Assembly: GCA_964573995.1 (NCBI GenBank)
Contig: CAZNLH010000006.1
Span: 32,198 to 96,197 of the forward strand
Origin: CAZNLH01 sp964573995
Lineage (GTDB): Bacteria > Gemmatimonadota > CAZMKB01 > CAZNLH01
DNA length: 64,000 nt
Direction of reading: 5' to 3'
Below, piece by piece: positions 41,450 to 51,006 of the stretch. The translations under genes were made by a program, and so were the position numbers. The notes under the pieces were generated by a model. The model was not told the origin of the DNA. It did no database searches and worked only from the letters and a program-made list of their open reading frames with translations. How positions within the stretch are numbered: position 1 is the stretch's first letter; every line of letters begins with the position of its first letter.

Positions 41450-42475
41450 CTAAAAGTGATAACCAGCAGTAACATGGGTTTCATCCCCCAGTTCACTGAC
41501 GTTAACTTCCCTCGCGAGGTCGAACATGATCCCCCCGTAGTTCAATCCTATGCCGAAGGTGCCTCCCGAGGTATGGAATTCCTTCGGCTCCGCGATGTAA
41601 CCTGCACGGAGGAAGAGCATCCGGTTGAAACCGAACTCCGTTCCGAAGTAGTTGTAGGACTGGATATTAGTGATCCTTCGGCCTTCCTCGTCCGTGTAAT
41701 TCACCCGCCTCAACTTGACATCCGTCGAGATCAACAGGCTCAATTGGTCGGAACCGATCAGGTGCTGGAGGAGGTCATAGCCAGCACCTATGACCAGGCG
41801 CCTCGGGAGTGGATCCTTTTGGTACTCGTCTTCGAACTGGAGAGCGAACCCAAGGTTCCTGAATGCGACCCCTAACTGCAGCGGGACGTTGCGCAGCGGC
41901 CGGTAGAGGCCTCCTATGTCAATGGCGGAGGTGCTTCCCCGGCGCTGGGTGCCCTCCAAGCCGGCGAAACTGACCCTCAGGTACTTGAAGTCGAGGCCTA
42001 TATCGAGTTTATCGAAGATGGAGGTCGCATAGGTGCCGTAGAATATGTACCCGCGATCGTTCTGTACCCCAAGTAGGTTTCCGCTATCGTCGGTCAGGAC
42101 CGTCTCGCCGTAGTTCTGTATCTCGAGCGACAGGCCAAAACTCCCGTACTTCTCCGTTGGGAACCCGAGGGATATCAGGTTATCGTTTATCCCGCTGGTC
42201 CCGTTCAGGCCCTCGAACTTGAAACTCTCGAGCCGGGAGTATGAGACCTCCATACGGTCGAGGAGGGCGATGCCCGCTGGGTTCCAGACAATCGACTGTA
42301 TGTCGTCGGATATCCCTGTGTAGGCCCTTCCCATTCCGATTGCTCGCGCGCCCAGCGGAAAGGTGAGAAAGGCGTCTTCCCCCCCACCCTGAGCCGTGAG
42401 CCTGGACGGGACCCCGATCAAGGCCAGGATTAGGGCCAGAGCACCGATCCGGTGGATGCTTGTCTTTATCAGCAT
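41450..42475 (-). CDS. porV: PorV/PorQ family outer-membrane protein of type IX secretion
   Basis: The 341-residue protein has a signal peptide ending in LTAQ and the family start FLTFPLGARAIGMGRAYTGISDDIQSIVWNPAG, the FadL-like plug and barrel signature of PorV/PorQ (UPF0164). In the T9SS, PorV binds cargo C-terminal domains at the translocon and hands them to PorU. The ATG at 42475 has GGAGG eight bases upstream; the longer frame to 42520 is not needed. It lies directly downstream of porU, the same order seen in many T9SS-bearing genomes. Confidence 0.85.
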   Translation of the reverse strand: MLIKTSIHRIGALALILALIGVPSRLTAQGGGEDAFLTFPLGARAIGMGRAYTGISDDIQSIVWNPAGIALLDRMEVSYSRLESFKFEGLNGTSGINDNLISLGFPTEKYGSFGLSLEIQNYGETVLTDDSGNLLGVQNDRGYIFYGTYATSIFDKLDIGLDFKYLRVSFAGLEGTQRRGSTSAIDIGGLYRPLRNVPLQLGVAFRNLGFALQFEDEYQKDPLPRRLVIGAGYDLLQHLIGSDQLSLLISTDVKLRRVNYTDEEGRRITNIQSYNYFGTEFGFNRMLFLRAGYIAEPKEFHTSGGTFGIGLNYGGIMFDLAREVNVSELGDETHVTAGYHF

Positions 42476-42528
42476 TTCTCTATCCTCCATCTTCTCGTCG
42501 ATATTCATTCTACGATCCACGATTCCAC

Positions 42529-45500
42529 CTACCTCACGAGTAGTGCCTTGACGAGCCGTTCATCTTCCTTCCCCTTGCCAGCGCTTCCGGAGAAGGATCT
42601 CGCCCTTACGTAACAGAGATAGGCGCCGTTGGCTGGTCGATCTCCCCGCCAGTCTCGCCCATCCCAGGCAATCTGGTTGTAACCCTCGCCGACGTCCGCA
42701 TCGATCCTGCGGATCAGCCGGCCCGCGACGGTATAAATCTTTATCGTGACCTTCGAAGGCTGGTTCACCTCGAAGGTGAACACGCAATTGTCGGTGAATG
42801 GGTTGGGGTAGATCAGGACATCTGAAAGGCTCATCTCTGATTCGGCAAAGACATCGAGATCGATATTCATGTGGGCGACATTCAAGGCATTGTCGGAGGC
42901 CCTGAATTCAAAGTGATGCCTGCCGGGTGCCATGGCGGGAATCGCGTATGTAATCGATCCCGACTGGAAGGAATCGACATCATATCGAAAGTCGTCGGTG
43001 ATGTCCTCCCTAATCGTTCCGCCGTCTATCTCCACAATTATCTGATGGCCCGGAGAGCCCGTGATATTGACGCCGCTCTCATCGGAGATCTCGATCAGGA
43101 TTTCCTGCCCCACCCCGACATCATCCCCACTCGCCAGTTCACGTCCGTTCAGAGCGACCCCCACCGTCGGCGGTACGCTGTCCTCTACCGGGGAGGAAAC
43201 AAGGGAGATCGGGATGGAATCAACGCCGCCGTACCCATCACCACCATCCCAGTTTATGTAAGTATATATACGGGAATCGGAGATCGCCGCCGTGTCCGGC
43301 GGAAGGCTGGCCGGTATGTTAGCGGGGACCATGAACGTGACCGTGAAACGGCCTTCATCCACACGTACCACGCCGTTGAACAACGGGTTACCGGACGTCA
43401 TGAAGGATTGGCTGCTCGGGCATTCGTCATAGACCCTCTCCACCGGCGAATCGAACGCCCTCACCTCCGCAAACCCGTTGACCCCCTCTTCGACCGACCC
43501 GTTCGATCTGATCTCGCCGCTCAACGATACGATACCGAGCGGCCTCAACGAGTCTGGCGTATCGGTGAATGACACCTCACTGCCGGGAACCGCCAGCCTC
43601 ATGGCCGGATCACCAAAGATCGTATAACGAGATGCATTGGATCCGCCCGTTCGTATCTTGGCGGCCAGGGCTGCCTCACCGATGTAAGGGCTCTCAAACG
43701 GGTCCCGGAACAACTCTTCTATCAGGTTGTTGTTGATAGTCCTGTTCGGTCCAGAGAATGTCGCACGAGTGGCTGAAAACGCCGCTATGATCCCCTTTCC
43801 CGGCGTGTCCAGCATGTCTTCCACCATACTGTCGAAGGATGGATCATCGAATCTCCCTATCTCGCAGGAGGCCGCGATTATCATCGGGAGCCTCGCGCCG
43901 TTGTCGAGCCTCGGGAAGTCGTCCGGCATGTGAAAGAGTTTCTCGTGCGCCCACGTCCTGTATGATCCGTGCCCCACAAAATTGATCAACAGCGCCCCGC
44001 GGTTCCAGTCCCTCAGCAGGTCGTCGGTCGCCGCCGGCTTCTCCAATCCCGTCTCGGGCGGATCGAAGGGATAGTCGAGGAGATAGACCTTCACCCTTTC
44101 CATTCCCTTGGGGAGGCGAGCATCCACCTCTTCGCTCTGCTCCGTGTGAGGCAGCGACTCGCACTGGCGGCCAGCCGTATAGTAATCATCGGCTGCGAGG
44201 ATGGCGCGGGACCTCCAGGCACCATATTCGGGGCTCTCCTCGTAATCTCTGATCTTTTCGTACTCGTTACGGGCCTCCTGGACCGTCCGGACCGGCATCC
44301 TACCGTATATCATGTCAGGGTTCTGGTCACTGTCGAGCCGAACGAACCAGTCTTCGATGACCAGGTCATTGTTGATGTGAGGTGGAAGCGGGTTGAACTT
44401 GTTCCTCCCGGCCGATGTGAAACCCTTGTAGTCATAATGGCCGTCCCCGAGGAAGAGTACCATCTGTGGCGGGACAGACCACGATTCGTAGGCATACTTC
44501 AAGAAGTCTCTAAATGCCGTTACGTCCCGAAGCCCCCACGAGAATTCGTTGTAGATGCGATCGGACGTTACCACCATGGCAAGAAACCCATTATGTTCAG
44601 CCCGGTAAGCGGCAATGTCCCTTGCTACATCCTCCAGGGCAGGATCGGTGATTACCAGGTAGTCCGCGCCGTTAGCCGTTGAACGAAGTGTCATGTTGTC
44701 CACCACCGTGACGGAACTCGGCCGTAACATCCTCCCCCGGTCAAGAAATATGAAACGCTGCCGGTACTGGTCCGAGGGTAGTTCGAACACCAGGTCAGAT
44801 CCCACCAGTGAAAACCCCTCTACTATCGACGGCCTGAAAGGATCACCGACCTCGTAGAGCAGCGGCGTGCCGGCGGCCACACCACCCAGTCGAAACCTGA
44901 AGTCGCCGCTCCCGGGCTGTCCGTTGAAGATGACCTCATCGCCAACATTCTCCAGGGAATACACCGCGTTTACCTCGAACCAGCCCATGTAGATAGGGTC
45001 GCCGGAACTCACGAGGCTCAGGGTATTGCCGCCCCCTCGAAGGAGATCGGTGGGGAGAAGAAACCAGCCGGTATTGTGTCTTGCAGCACCCGTAAAGGAG
45101 ATATCACGAATACTGACACCGTTGAGGCGTACATCCACCGAATGGGAACCGGTCCCCTGCTGACCGTATATCTCGAGCCTCAATGAATCCTCGCCGCCCG
45201 CGAACGTGTCGTTCAACTGAAAGGTATAATCCCTGGTGACCGGTGCGCCCGGGGAACTCGGAATGTTCTCCCATACCCAGTCGTCAGGGACTATCTGGGT
45301 ATATACGAATTCCTCGGTCGCATAGATATTATCCTGTTCCACGTGCTTCTTGCCGCGGTAGAATTCGATAGGCTCGCCCCCCCCACCCGGCGACCCGTCA
45401 CGCCAGGCCATTCGGAGCGGCGTGGCGTCCGGGTTCCCCCAGGTGAGCCAGTAGCAATTGCTGCTCTCGTACCGGTCTCGGAGATAGGTGTCCGGCTGCT

Positions 45501-46494
45501 CCCACCTGAGAAGCGACTGGCCGTAAAATACAATCCCGTCCCCGGGATCGAAAGATCCGTCCTCTTCGTCATCGACCTCTATGGAGACCTCCTGGAGTTC
45601 AGGGCGGGGTTCCATTACTGACCAAGGTAATTCCTTCCCGCCACCGTAAAAGAGTTGAAAGGTCGCGGGGTCGATCGCCGCGGGATCGAGCCCTGTCTGA
45701 AGGATGTCGTCATAGGTGATGCGGTAGATCCCTTCATCCGATACGATCACCTTGAGCCACCATTCCCCCTCGGTGAATGGTGATGGGGCCACCACAGGCC
45801 GCTGAGCAGGCCCGAGGCGCCACTGCTTCGCCTGGTCGTAATTCAGCAGGGTCTTCCTGTACACACCTTCAAACTCCTCTTCTGAGACCGTTTCACCCGT
45901 TCCGACAGTCCCGCCGCCTGTAAACCGGAGGTCGATCGTCCCCTCCCGGACCACCCTCACTTCGTTAGTCGCCGGATTGACCTGAAAGGGATAGACTCGA
46001 AGCCTCACAACGCGCTGCCGGCGGAGCATACCCGGCTCATCCACCTCGAGATATCGTCCCGGATACATCCCTTGCCCTTGGCCCTCCGGGGGGCCTCCCG
46101 AGGGGACGTCTCCACCGGGTGGCATTACGGGGGGGGTATGCAACCCGCTCAAGACCTCGACCCGCCCCGCTGAAAATGTCCCCGAGACTTCGGCGCCTGC
46201 GGGTATTCCGATCAGTGCCGTGAACATCTCCAGACGGGGTGCACCGGGACGTCCATCCATCGAAATGCCCCCCGAACGTATCACCTGATAACTCTCTCCG
46301 CCAATGGCCTCCTCCCCTATTTCAAGTCGAGGCAACGTAAACTCGATGACCATTCCCCTCTCGCTCGACCGTGTCACGGTGAAGGCACCCTTTCCCAGGA
46401 CCCACCCCGGCAGGATGAGAGAGGCGAAGATCAGAGATAAGAAGCATAGCGATCCCGGGAGGCTGCTCCGTAAACCTGTCTCCGTGTCCTTCAT
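42529..46494 (-). CDS. porU: PorU-like type IX secretion sortase, C25 (gingipain) family
   Basis: The 1321-residue protein has a signal peptide, a long beta-rich N-terminal half, and a C25 peptidase domain with catalytic His842 in VGHGSYRTW and Cys877 in AASCEIGRF. Two Ig-like regions follow, then a C-terminal FlgD-like domain (IYPNPFTDNCVF) ending ERLVKALLVR. PorU removes the C-terminal sorting domain of T9SS cargo at the cell surface and attaches the product to LPS. The gene heads a run of six co-directional envelope genes. The length fits PorU (about 1100-1300). Confidence 0.88.
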   Translation of the reverse strand: MKDTETGLRSSLPGSLCFLSLIFASLILPGWVLGKGAFTVTRSSERGMVIEFTLPRLEIGEEAIGGESYQVIRSGGISMDGRPGAPRLEMFTALIGIPAGAEVSGTFSAGRVEVLSGLHTPPVMPPGGDVPSGGPPEGQGQGMYPGRYLEVDEPGMLRRQRVVRLRVYPFQVNPATNEVRVVREGTIDLRFTGGGTVGTGETVSEEEFEGVYRKTLLNYDQAKQWRLGPAQRPVVAPSPFTEGEWWLKVIVSDEGIYRITYDDILQTGLDPAAIDPATFQLFYGGGKELPWSVMEPRPELQEVSIEVDDEEDGSFDPGDGIVFYGQSLLRWEQPDTYLRDRYESSNCYWLTWGNPDATPLRMAWRDGSPGGGGEPIEFYRGKKHVEQDNIYATEEFVYTQIVPDDWVWENIPSSPGAPVTRDYTFQLNDTFAGGEDSLRLEIYGQQGTGSHSVDVRLNGVSIRDISFTGAARHNTGWFLLPTDLLRGGGNTLSLVSSGDPIYMGWFEVNAVYSLENVGDEVIFNGQPGSGDFRFRLGGVAAGTPLLYEVGDPFRPSIVEGFSLVGSDLVFELPSDQYRQRFIFLDRGRMLRPSSVTVVDNMTLRSTANGADYLVITDPALEDVARDIAAYRAEHNGFLAMVVTSDRIYNEFSWGLRDVTAFRDFLKYAYESWSVPPQMVLFLGDGHYDYKGFTSAGRNKFNPLPPHINNDLVIEDWFVRLDSDQNPDMIYGRMPVRTVQEARNEYEKIRDYEESPEYGAWRSRAILAADDYYTAGRQCESLPHTEQSEEVDARLPKGMERVKVYLLDYPFDPPETGLEKPAATDDLLRDWNRGALLINFVGHGSYRTWAHEKLFHMPDDFPRLDNGARLPMIIAASCEIGRFDDPSFDSMVEDMLDTPGKGIIAAFSATRATFSGPNRTINNNLIEELFRDPFESPYIGEAALAAKIRTGGSNASRYTIFGDPAMRLAVPGSEVSFTDTPDSLRPLGIVSLSGEIRSNGSVEEGVNGFAEVRAFDSPVERVYDECPSSQSFMTSGNPLFNGVVRVDEGRFTVTFMVPANIPASLPPDTAAISDSRIYTYINWDGGDGYGGVDSIPISLVSSPVEDSVPPTVGVALNGRELASGDDVGVGQEILIEISDESGVNITGSPGHQIIVEIDGGTIREDITDDFRYDVDSFQSGSITYAIPAMAPGRHHFEFRASDNALNVAHMNIDLDVFAESEMSLSDVLIYPNPFTDNCVFTFEVNQPSKVTIKIYTVAGRLIRRIDADVGEGYNQIAWDGRDWRGDRPANGAYLCYVRARSFSGSAGKGKEDERLVKALLVR

Positions 46495-46561
46495 CCGGCG
46501 GGGCTCCCACCCGGCCTGGGCCCAGACCCGCTCCGAGGCAAGAGAGCACGCTCGGGCACCA

Positions 46562-46726
46562 TCAGAACTTCTCGGCCTCTTCGATTAGCATTATCGGTAT
46601 ATCATCCTTGATCTCGTATTTCAGCCGACACTTATGGCAGAGGAGGACATTGTTGTCACGATCGTATTCGAGGTCCCCCTTGCACTGAGGACAGGCCAGG
46701 ATCTCCAATAATTTGTCATCCAGCAT
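46562..46726 (-). CDS. Trm112 family zinc-binding protein
   Basis: The 54-residue protein starts MLDDKLLEILACPQCKGDLEY-like and has two CxxC pairs (CPQC and CHKC) with the ending IKDDIPIMLIEEA, the signature of bacterial Trm112/UPF0434 (YcaR-type) proteins. Such proteins activate methyltransferases in eukaryotes; the bacterial role is not well defined. GGGAGG precedes the ATG by about six bases; an ATG four bases earlier is out of frame. It was read directly from the sequence and lies just upstream of porU on the same strand. Confidence 0.85.
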   Translation of the reverse strand: MLDDKLLEILACPQCKGDLEYDRDNNVLLCHKCRLKYEIKDDIPIMLIEEAEKF

Positions 46727-46892
46727 GCATTCCTCCCTCGTTGACTGATACTCGGCGACTCAATCGAACAACGCCGCACCGGGGGGCGATATGCCACCGC
46801 CCCCGGACCAAAGGATTATACTGAATTGAGAAGGAAAGGCCCCGCAGGTATGCAAACAGAGGCGGGGATATCTCGTTCCCGTTCTCACCAAT

Positions 46893-46969
<77 letters not shown>

Positions 46970-47014
46970 GGACCCATATTTTTCAGATCCAGATCCCTAC
47001 AAAGAACAGGTTCT

Positions 47015-47042
47015 AAGATACCTCGCGTGGAATAGGGTTCAA
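47015..47042 (-). promoter_or_regulatory. Promoter of tRNA-Lys
   Basis: TTGAAC (47037-47042) and TATCTT (47015-47020) are 16 bases apart on the minus strand, about 45 bases before the tRNA. Confidence 0.55.
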
Positions 47043-47108
47043 CAATATATGCAAAAGGACAATCTATATACCGAACCGGCCCGGAAAAGGTTTCACCGGG
47101 GATAGATT

Positions 47109-47186
47109 TGGGGTGAGCGAGGGGACTCGAACCCCCGACACCCAGGGCCACAACCTGGTGCTCTAACCAACTGAGCTACGCCCACC
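47109..47186 (-). tRNA. tRNA-His, anticodon GTG, CCA encoded
   Basis: The minus strand folds with acceptor GTGGGCG/CGCTCAC (one G-U pair), anticodon arm CCAGG-TTGTGGC-CCTGG, T arm GGGGG-TTCGAGT-CCCCT, and the extra 5' G opposite discriminator C73, the identity element for HisRS. CCA is encoded. Confidence 0.97.
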
Positions 47187-47242
47187 ATGCGCACCACCTT
47201 GCCGACAGGCGATGGGCCGCAATATGAATCGGCTCGGGTATA

Positions 47243-47271
47243 AATCTATTTTCTCATCAGGTCAGTGTCAA
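47243..47271 (-). promoter_or_regulatory. Promoter of tRNA-His
   Basis: TTGACA (47266-47271) and TAGATT (47243-47248) with a 17-base spacer lie between tRNA-Arg and tRNA-His on the minus strand. Confidence 0.6.
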
Positions 47272-47289
47272 CCTGGATGGATAGAAAAC

Positions 47290-47363
<74 letters not shown>

Positions 47364-47431
47364 AAGATTTTCTTCCACCGAACGTGTCATATGGTTTTAC
47401 AAGGCGGGCCGCGGCTCCCTGGTACCCATTA

Positions 47432-47460
47432 ACGATAATCACCGTCGGGCAGGCTGTCAA
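47432..47460 (-). promoter_or_regulatory. Promoter of tRNA-Arg(TCT)
   Basis: TTGACA (47455-47460) and TATCGT (47432-47437) have a 17-base spacer on the minus strand. The predicted leader of the tRNA is about 65 bases. Confidence 0.6.
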
Positions 47461-47896
47461 CAATATAGCAGGGAGGAGAACCCCCGTTTCCCGGATTCTA
47501 TTCCAGGGTTGCAATCTTCATTTCGTTCGCAAACATGATGTAATAATTCCCAGGTGCCTGGCGTGGCATCCCGCACGCCGTTGTCTTATCCATCCAGTAT
47601 TGACTTCCACCGTATACCCGCGTAATATCAGGCACGGAAATCATTACATGCGGCGGATAAACCGTACGTATCAAGGCAAGCGCGCCTTCCGGCGGGCCAT
47701 GTCGTCCGCATCCACATTATGGACATCGTACGACGCGCGCAGGAGCGATCCCGAGGATGGGATACAGTATCACGTATCATGTCCCGGAAGTCCCTTGTAC
47801 CTTAGCATGGGCTGCGCCGATGGGGGTGTTCGGCGACAGGACCCGCGCAGGTCACCGCAGAACATGTTTAAAATAACTTTTGGGACACCACATTAG
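47461..47896. other. Gene-free stretch before the phosphatase-superfamily gene
   Basis: No convincing coding sequence or RNA is seen. The only frame (plus strand) begins inside the tRNA-Arg gene and has no family features. A TTTAAAAT word near 47867-47875 could be a -10 for the plus-strand gene that follows. Nothing else was recognised. Confidence 0.4.
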
Positions 47897-49843
47897 ATGA
47901 AGGTCGTAAGTCGATTATCCGGGAAATGGACTGCGGATACTCTCCTCTACGTGGAGACGTTTTTCCTGGTAGGCCTCTTTTTCGGGTTCGAGGCACTCTA
48001 TGTGACCGACTACCAGCGCTTCCCCATGGATTACTTCCTCCTCCTCACGGCCATCGCCCTTACACACGCCATCCTCGGCGTGGCGATCGGTCTCCCAATC
48101 GCCCTGCTCGGCGCGCTCGCCCATGCCATTGGTGGGGACAGCACCAAAAGGGCCACAAATTTCTTTCATGTCCTTGCCTGCATCACGTTTCTCCTGCTGC
48201 CACAGTTCATCCTCTTCTGGATGGAGTGGTCTCGACCGATATCTCTGAAGGATCAGCGATTCCAGACGGGCCTGTTTCTCGAAGTCGCGGTCGTCCTGGT
48301 CCTTGCCGTATTCCTGGCCCTCCGAATGAGATCGCCGGAAAATATAAGGAGATTCCGGCGTTTGCTGGGTTCCATTGCCGTGGCGCTATCGATCTTTCTT
48401 CTGGGCATAGTCCCGTCATATACCCTCCTCGAGACATCATTGAAGGGATCGGCCTCCACGGGGTCCAAATCAGAGGCACCGGCGACCCGCGTGGAAACGG
48501 GCCGGAAGGTAATCGTGATCGGGATGGACGGGGCTTCCTGGAGCGTGATCGATCGGCTCAGGGAGGAGGGAAAACTGCCAAATATCTCCCGCCTCATCAC
48601 ATCCGGAGCCTCAGGGTCCCTGGAGTCGATCGTCTCCGAACTGACGCCTTTCGCGGATATCTCGAGCGCGGGGATGCGAAGCAACGTAATCTGGACATCG
48701 ATAGCCACGGGCAAGTCTCCACGGAAACATGGGGTTCACGACTTCCTCTTCACCCGGATCGCCGGCCTCTCGCATCCCTTCCCCGCGAGGTTGCCATTCT
48801 TCGAGGTCTTCAAGCGGCTCTTCCCCAGACTCGGCGCAAGGTGCATAACCTACGAGTACCCCACCAGTGCCTCTAGGCGATGCAAGGCGCTCTGGAACAT
48901 CTTGAGCGCTCAGGGGAAGCACGTCGCGGTAGACGGCTGGTGGTTGACCCTGCCCGCGGAAGCGGTAAAAGGGTGGATGATCGCCGATCGGCCTTACAAC
49001 CTTAACGCCGTGTACCCTGAAACGGAGCAACTTGTTAGGGCGCTGGATGACTATCGGAAGGGGATGGATGACCGCGCTTCCCGGGTTGCGGTGTTTACTA
49101 CTTTCCCCTTCGATCCCAACTACGCGGATCACCTCGCCCCGTCTTCCAGGGACTACTCTTTGCAATCCGCACTCGATCAACTCGCCCGAGACTTCGTCTT
49201 CGACGAGATCAAGGCACGGCTGGCAGTAACGGAGATCGAATCTGGAAGTTCGGACCTGGTCATGCTCTACTTCCTCGGTCCCGACAACGCCGAGCACTTT
49301 TTCTGGAAGTTCTATGACCCGGAGCCCTTCGGAGATGTCTCCCCGGAGGAGATCTCTTATTTTGGTGGGATCATCGGCCATTACTACGCCTGGATCGATA
49401 GCATGGTGGGGGTCATCTCCGACCGAATCGACGACGACACGGTGATGCTCCTCTGCTCGGACCATGGCATGGGTCCCTGGACCGACGACCGCAAGGGCAT
49501 CATACCCAACCTACTCGCGCCAAGCCACTTGGTCAACTCTGGCAACCACCGGAAGGAAGGGGTTCTGATCCTGCACGGTAATGGCATCCGAAAAGGAGTA
49601 AGACTGAAAGGTTCCGGGGTCCTGGATATCGCGCCGACCGTGCTTGCCCTGTTGGGGCTTCCAGTCGCACGTGATTTCGAGGGAAGGGTCTTGGAGGAGG
49701 CATTCACGCCGGAATTCTCGGAGAAACTGCCAACTCGTTTCGTGGATACCTTTGAGGACGGCCAGGAGATCATCCGCAAGGGGAGCGGCAACGGAACTAA
49801 GGATGACATGGAGCGCTTGAGGGCACTGGGTTACATCAATTAA
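47897..49843 (+). CDS. Membrane-anchored alkaline-phosphatase-superfamily (nucleotide pyrophosphatase/phosphodiesterase-like) enzyme
   Basis: The 648-residue protein has about five membrane helices in its first 180 residues. A soluble catalytic domain then starts at VIVIGMDGASW (metal ligand Asp211), with a Thr/Ser nucleophile region NVIWTSIATGKSPRKHGVHDF and the second metal site LLCSDHGMGPW (Asp522, His523). This is the type I phosphodiesterase branch of the superfamily; the substrate could be a nucleotide, a phospholipid head group or a sulfate or phosphate ester. The ATG at 47897 has no clear ribosome site. It stands alone on the plus strand and ends before a converging lipoprotein gene. 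Confidence 0.82.
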   Translation: MKVVSRLSGKWTADTLLYVETFFLVGLFFGFEALYVTDYQRFPMDYFLLLTAIALTHAILGVAIGLPIALLGALAHAIGGDSTKRATNFFHVLACITFLLLPQFILFWMEWSRPISLKDQRFQTGLFLEVAVVLVLAVFLALRMRSPENIRRFRRLLGSIAVALSIFLLGIVPSYTLLETSLKGSASTGSKSEAPATRVETGRKVIVIGMDGASWSVIDRLREEGKLPNISRLITSGASGSLESIVSELTPFADISSAGMRSNVIWTSIATGKSPRKHGVHDFLFTRIAGLSHPFPARLPFFEVFKRLFPRLGARCITYEYPTSASRRCKALWNILSAQGKHVAVDGWWLTLPAEAVKGWMIADRPYNLNAVYPETEQLVRALDDYRKGMDDRASRVAVFTTFPFDPNYADHLAPSSRDYSLQSALDQLARDFVFDEIKARLAVTEIESGSSDLVMLYFLGPDNAEHFFWKFYDPEPFGDVSPEEISYFGGIIGHYYAWIDSMVGVISDRIDDDTVMLLCSDHGMGPWTDDRKGIIPNLLAPSHLVNSGNHRKEGVLILHGNGIRKGVRLKGSGVLDIAPTVLALLGLPVARDFEGRVLEEAFTPEFSEKLPTRFVDTFEDGQEIIRKGSGNGTKDDMERLRALGYIN

Positions 49844-49965
49844 TATGGTAAGCCCATAAGTGACATGTCACGGGGGATCGCTCAGGACACGCTTTCCCCG
49901 ACCGCATTGCCGACCCACCGGAATGAAGGTGTGATTTAGCAACAGGGCGAAGGCTCGGCATTCAC

Positions 49966-50412
49966 CTACCGGGTAATGGGACCATCCTGTTTGAAGACGA
50001 CCGCGACCCCGGAGGCCGTCTTTTTTACATCGGCATGAGGCCGGCTCGCCACAACGTGGTGCCGCCATGGACCGTGCCCCACCACGTAGTGATGGTGCTC
50101 CACATACACATCCCGGTCGACATCGTACTCGACCAGCATGACACCCTCGGCGCCGATCTCCCTGGCCTTCTTGACAAGGAGATGGTCGAGTTCGGCTCGG
50201 CGAGCCTTCGCTGGGAGTTCCGCCTCGATTATACCGATCACTCGGTGAGGACGCTTGATCTTGTCGTGACTGAAGACGATCTCGGCGCCTTCCGGCCTCG
50301 ACTTGGGCTCGTATGTCTCGTCGGTCTGGACGAAGTGGACGTTCGAGGCACATCCAGTGCCGACCAGGAACAGGACCATGAAGAGGGGGCCGGTGACCTT
50401 TCGCATGTTCAT
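49966..50412 (-). CDS. Small lipoprotein of unknown function
   Basis: The 148-residue protein has a lipoprotein signal (GPLFMVLFLVGTGCASN) with lipobox cysteine 21. The mature part contains RVIGIIEAELPAKARRAELDHLLVKKAREIGAEGVMLVEYD, an alpha/beta fragment similar to small heavy-metal-binding or YbjQ-like folds, and a His-rich stretch (YVEHHHYVVGHGPWRHH). The histidine cluster could bind metal; this is inference. GGAGG lies five bases before ATG. Its 3' end contains the terminator of the converging plus-strand gene. Confidence 0.7.
   Translation of the reverse strand: MNMRKVTGPLFMVLFLVGTGCASNVHFVQTDETYEPKSRPEGAEIVFSHDKIKRPHRVIGIIEAELPAKARRAELDHLLVKKAREIGAEGVMLVEYDVDRDVYVEHHHYVVGHGPWRHHVVASRPHADVKKTASGVAVVFKQDGPITR
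49994..50026 (+). terminator. Intrinsic terminator of the phosphatase-superfamily gene
   Basis: The plus strand has AAGACG-ACC ... GGC-CGTCTT closing a GC-rich loop and six Ts (50021-50026). It lies about 150 bases beyond the plus-strand stop and inside the coding sequence of the converging lipoprotein. Confidence 0.55.
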
Positions 50413-50563
50413 TTCTACCTCCGGATTAAATTTAACAAAATCTCAACGTACCGGAAAATACAGCAATTTTCTTACCAGTTTTACCATAGGAACGTTATTG
50501 ATCCTGGTTGGACAAGGTAGAGATCGTCCCACGTAGAAAGGCACCGAATGGGCGACGCCCAGC

Positions 50564-50878
50564 CTACTTGCCTCTTCCCCTGATCAGGTCCATGACCAGG
50601 CACGATGTCAGAGGCGTCTTCTGACTTTCGAGTCGGAACAGGAAGATCTTTCCCCCCAGCAACTGGCCTAAAAAGAAGGAGATGATCATCACCGGGAAAG
50701 TGGCCATGTGGAAGCCCAGGCCTGACACGATCCTGAGCAGGATGATCGCAGGCACGGGCAGGTGTACTGACAGGAACCATTGCCGCGAGAACCGAACGGT
50801 ATTGGCCCTCCAGTAGCCGAAAGGGATGTTCAATAGAAGGACGATGACTCCCACCGTCCAGATGTTTGCAATTACCAT
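50564..50878 (-). CDS. Small conserved membrane protein
   Basis: The 104-residue protein has about three membrane segments and a compact pattern WTVGVIVLLLNIPFGYWRAN, RQWFLSVHLPVPAIILLR and GFHMATFPVMIISFFLGQ that looks conserved rather than random. The function is unknown. It lies between the lipoprotein and lnt genes with gaps of about 130-150 bp on each side. Confidence 0.65.
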   Translation of the reverse strand: MVIANIWTVGVIVLLLNIPFGYWRANTVRFSRQWFLSVHLPVPAIILLRIVSGLGFHMATFPVMIISFFLGQLLGGKIFLFRLESQKTPLTSCLVMDLIRGRGK

Positions 50879-51006
50879 GTCGATCTCACCTGACTCGAGT
50901 ATTCCTTATCCACCATCGCATCCAGTCCCCAACAAGACGGACGCTTCGGACGCCGGTTACCTTGAACACGCCGCGATGGGCCATGGGAATATATCCCTCT
51001 TAAAAA

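Noticed and set aside
49860..49871. The 12-base palindrome GTGACATGTCAC just after the phosphatase-superfamily gene.
   Set aside because: It lies downstream of both converging genes with no promoter nearby and is short enough to be chance.
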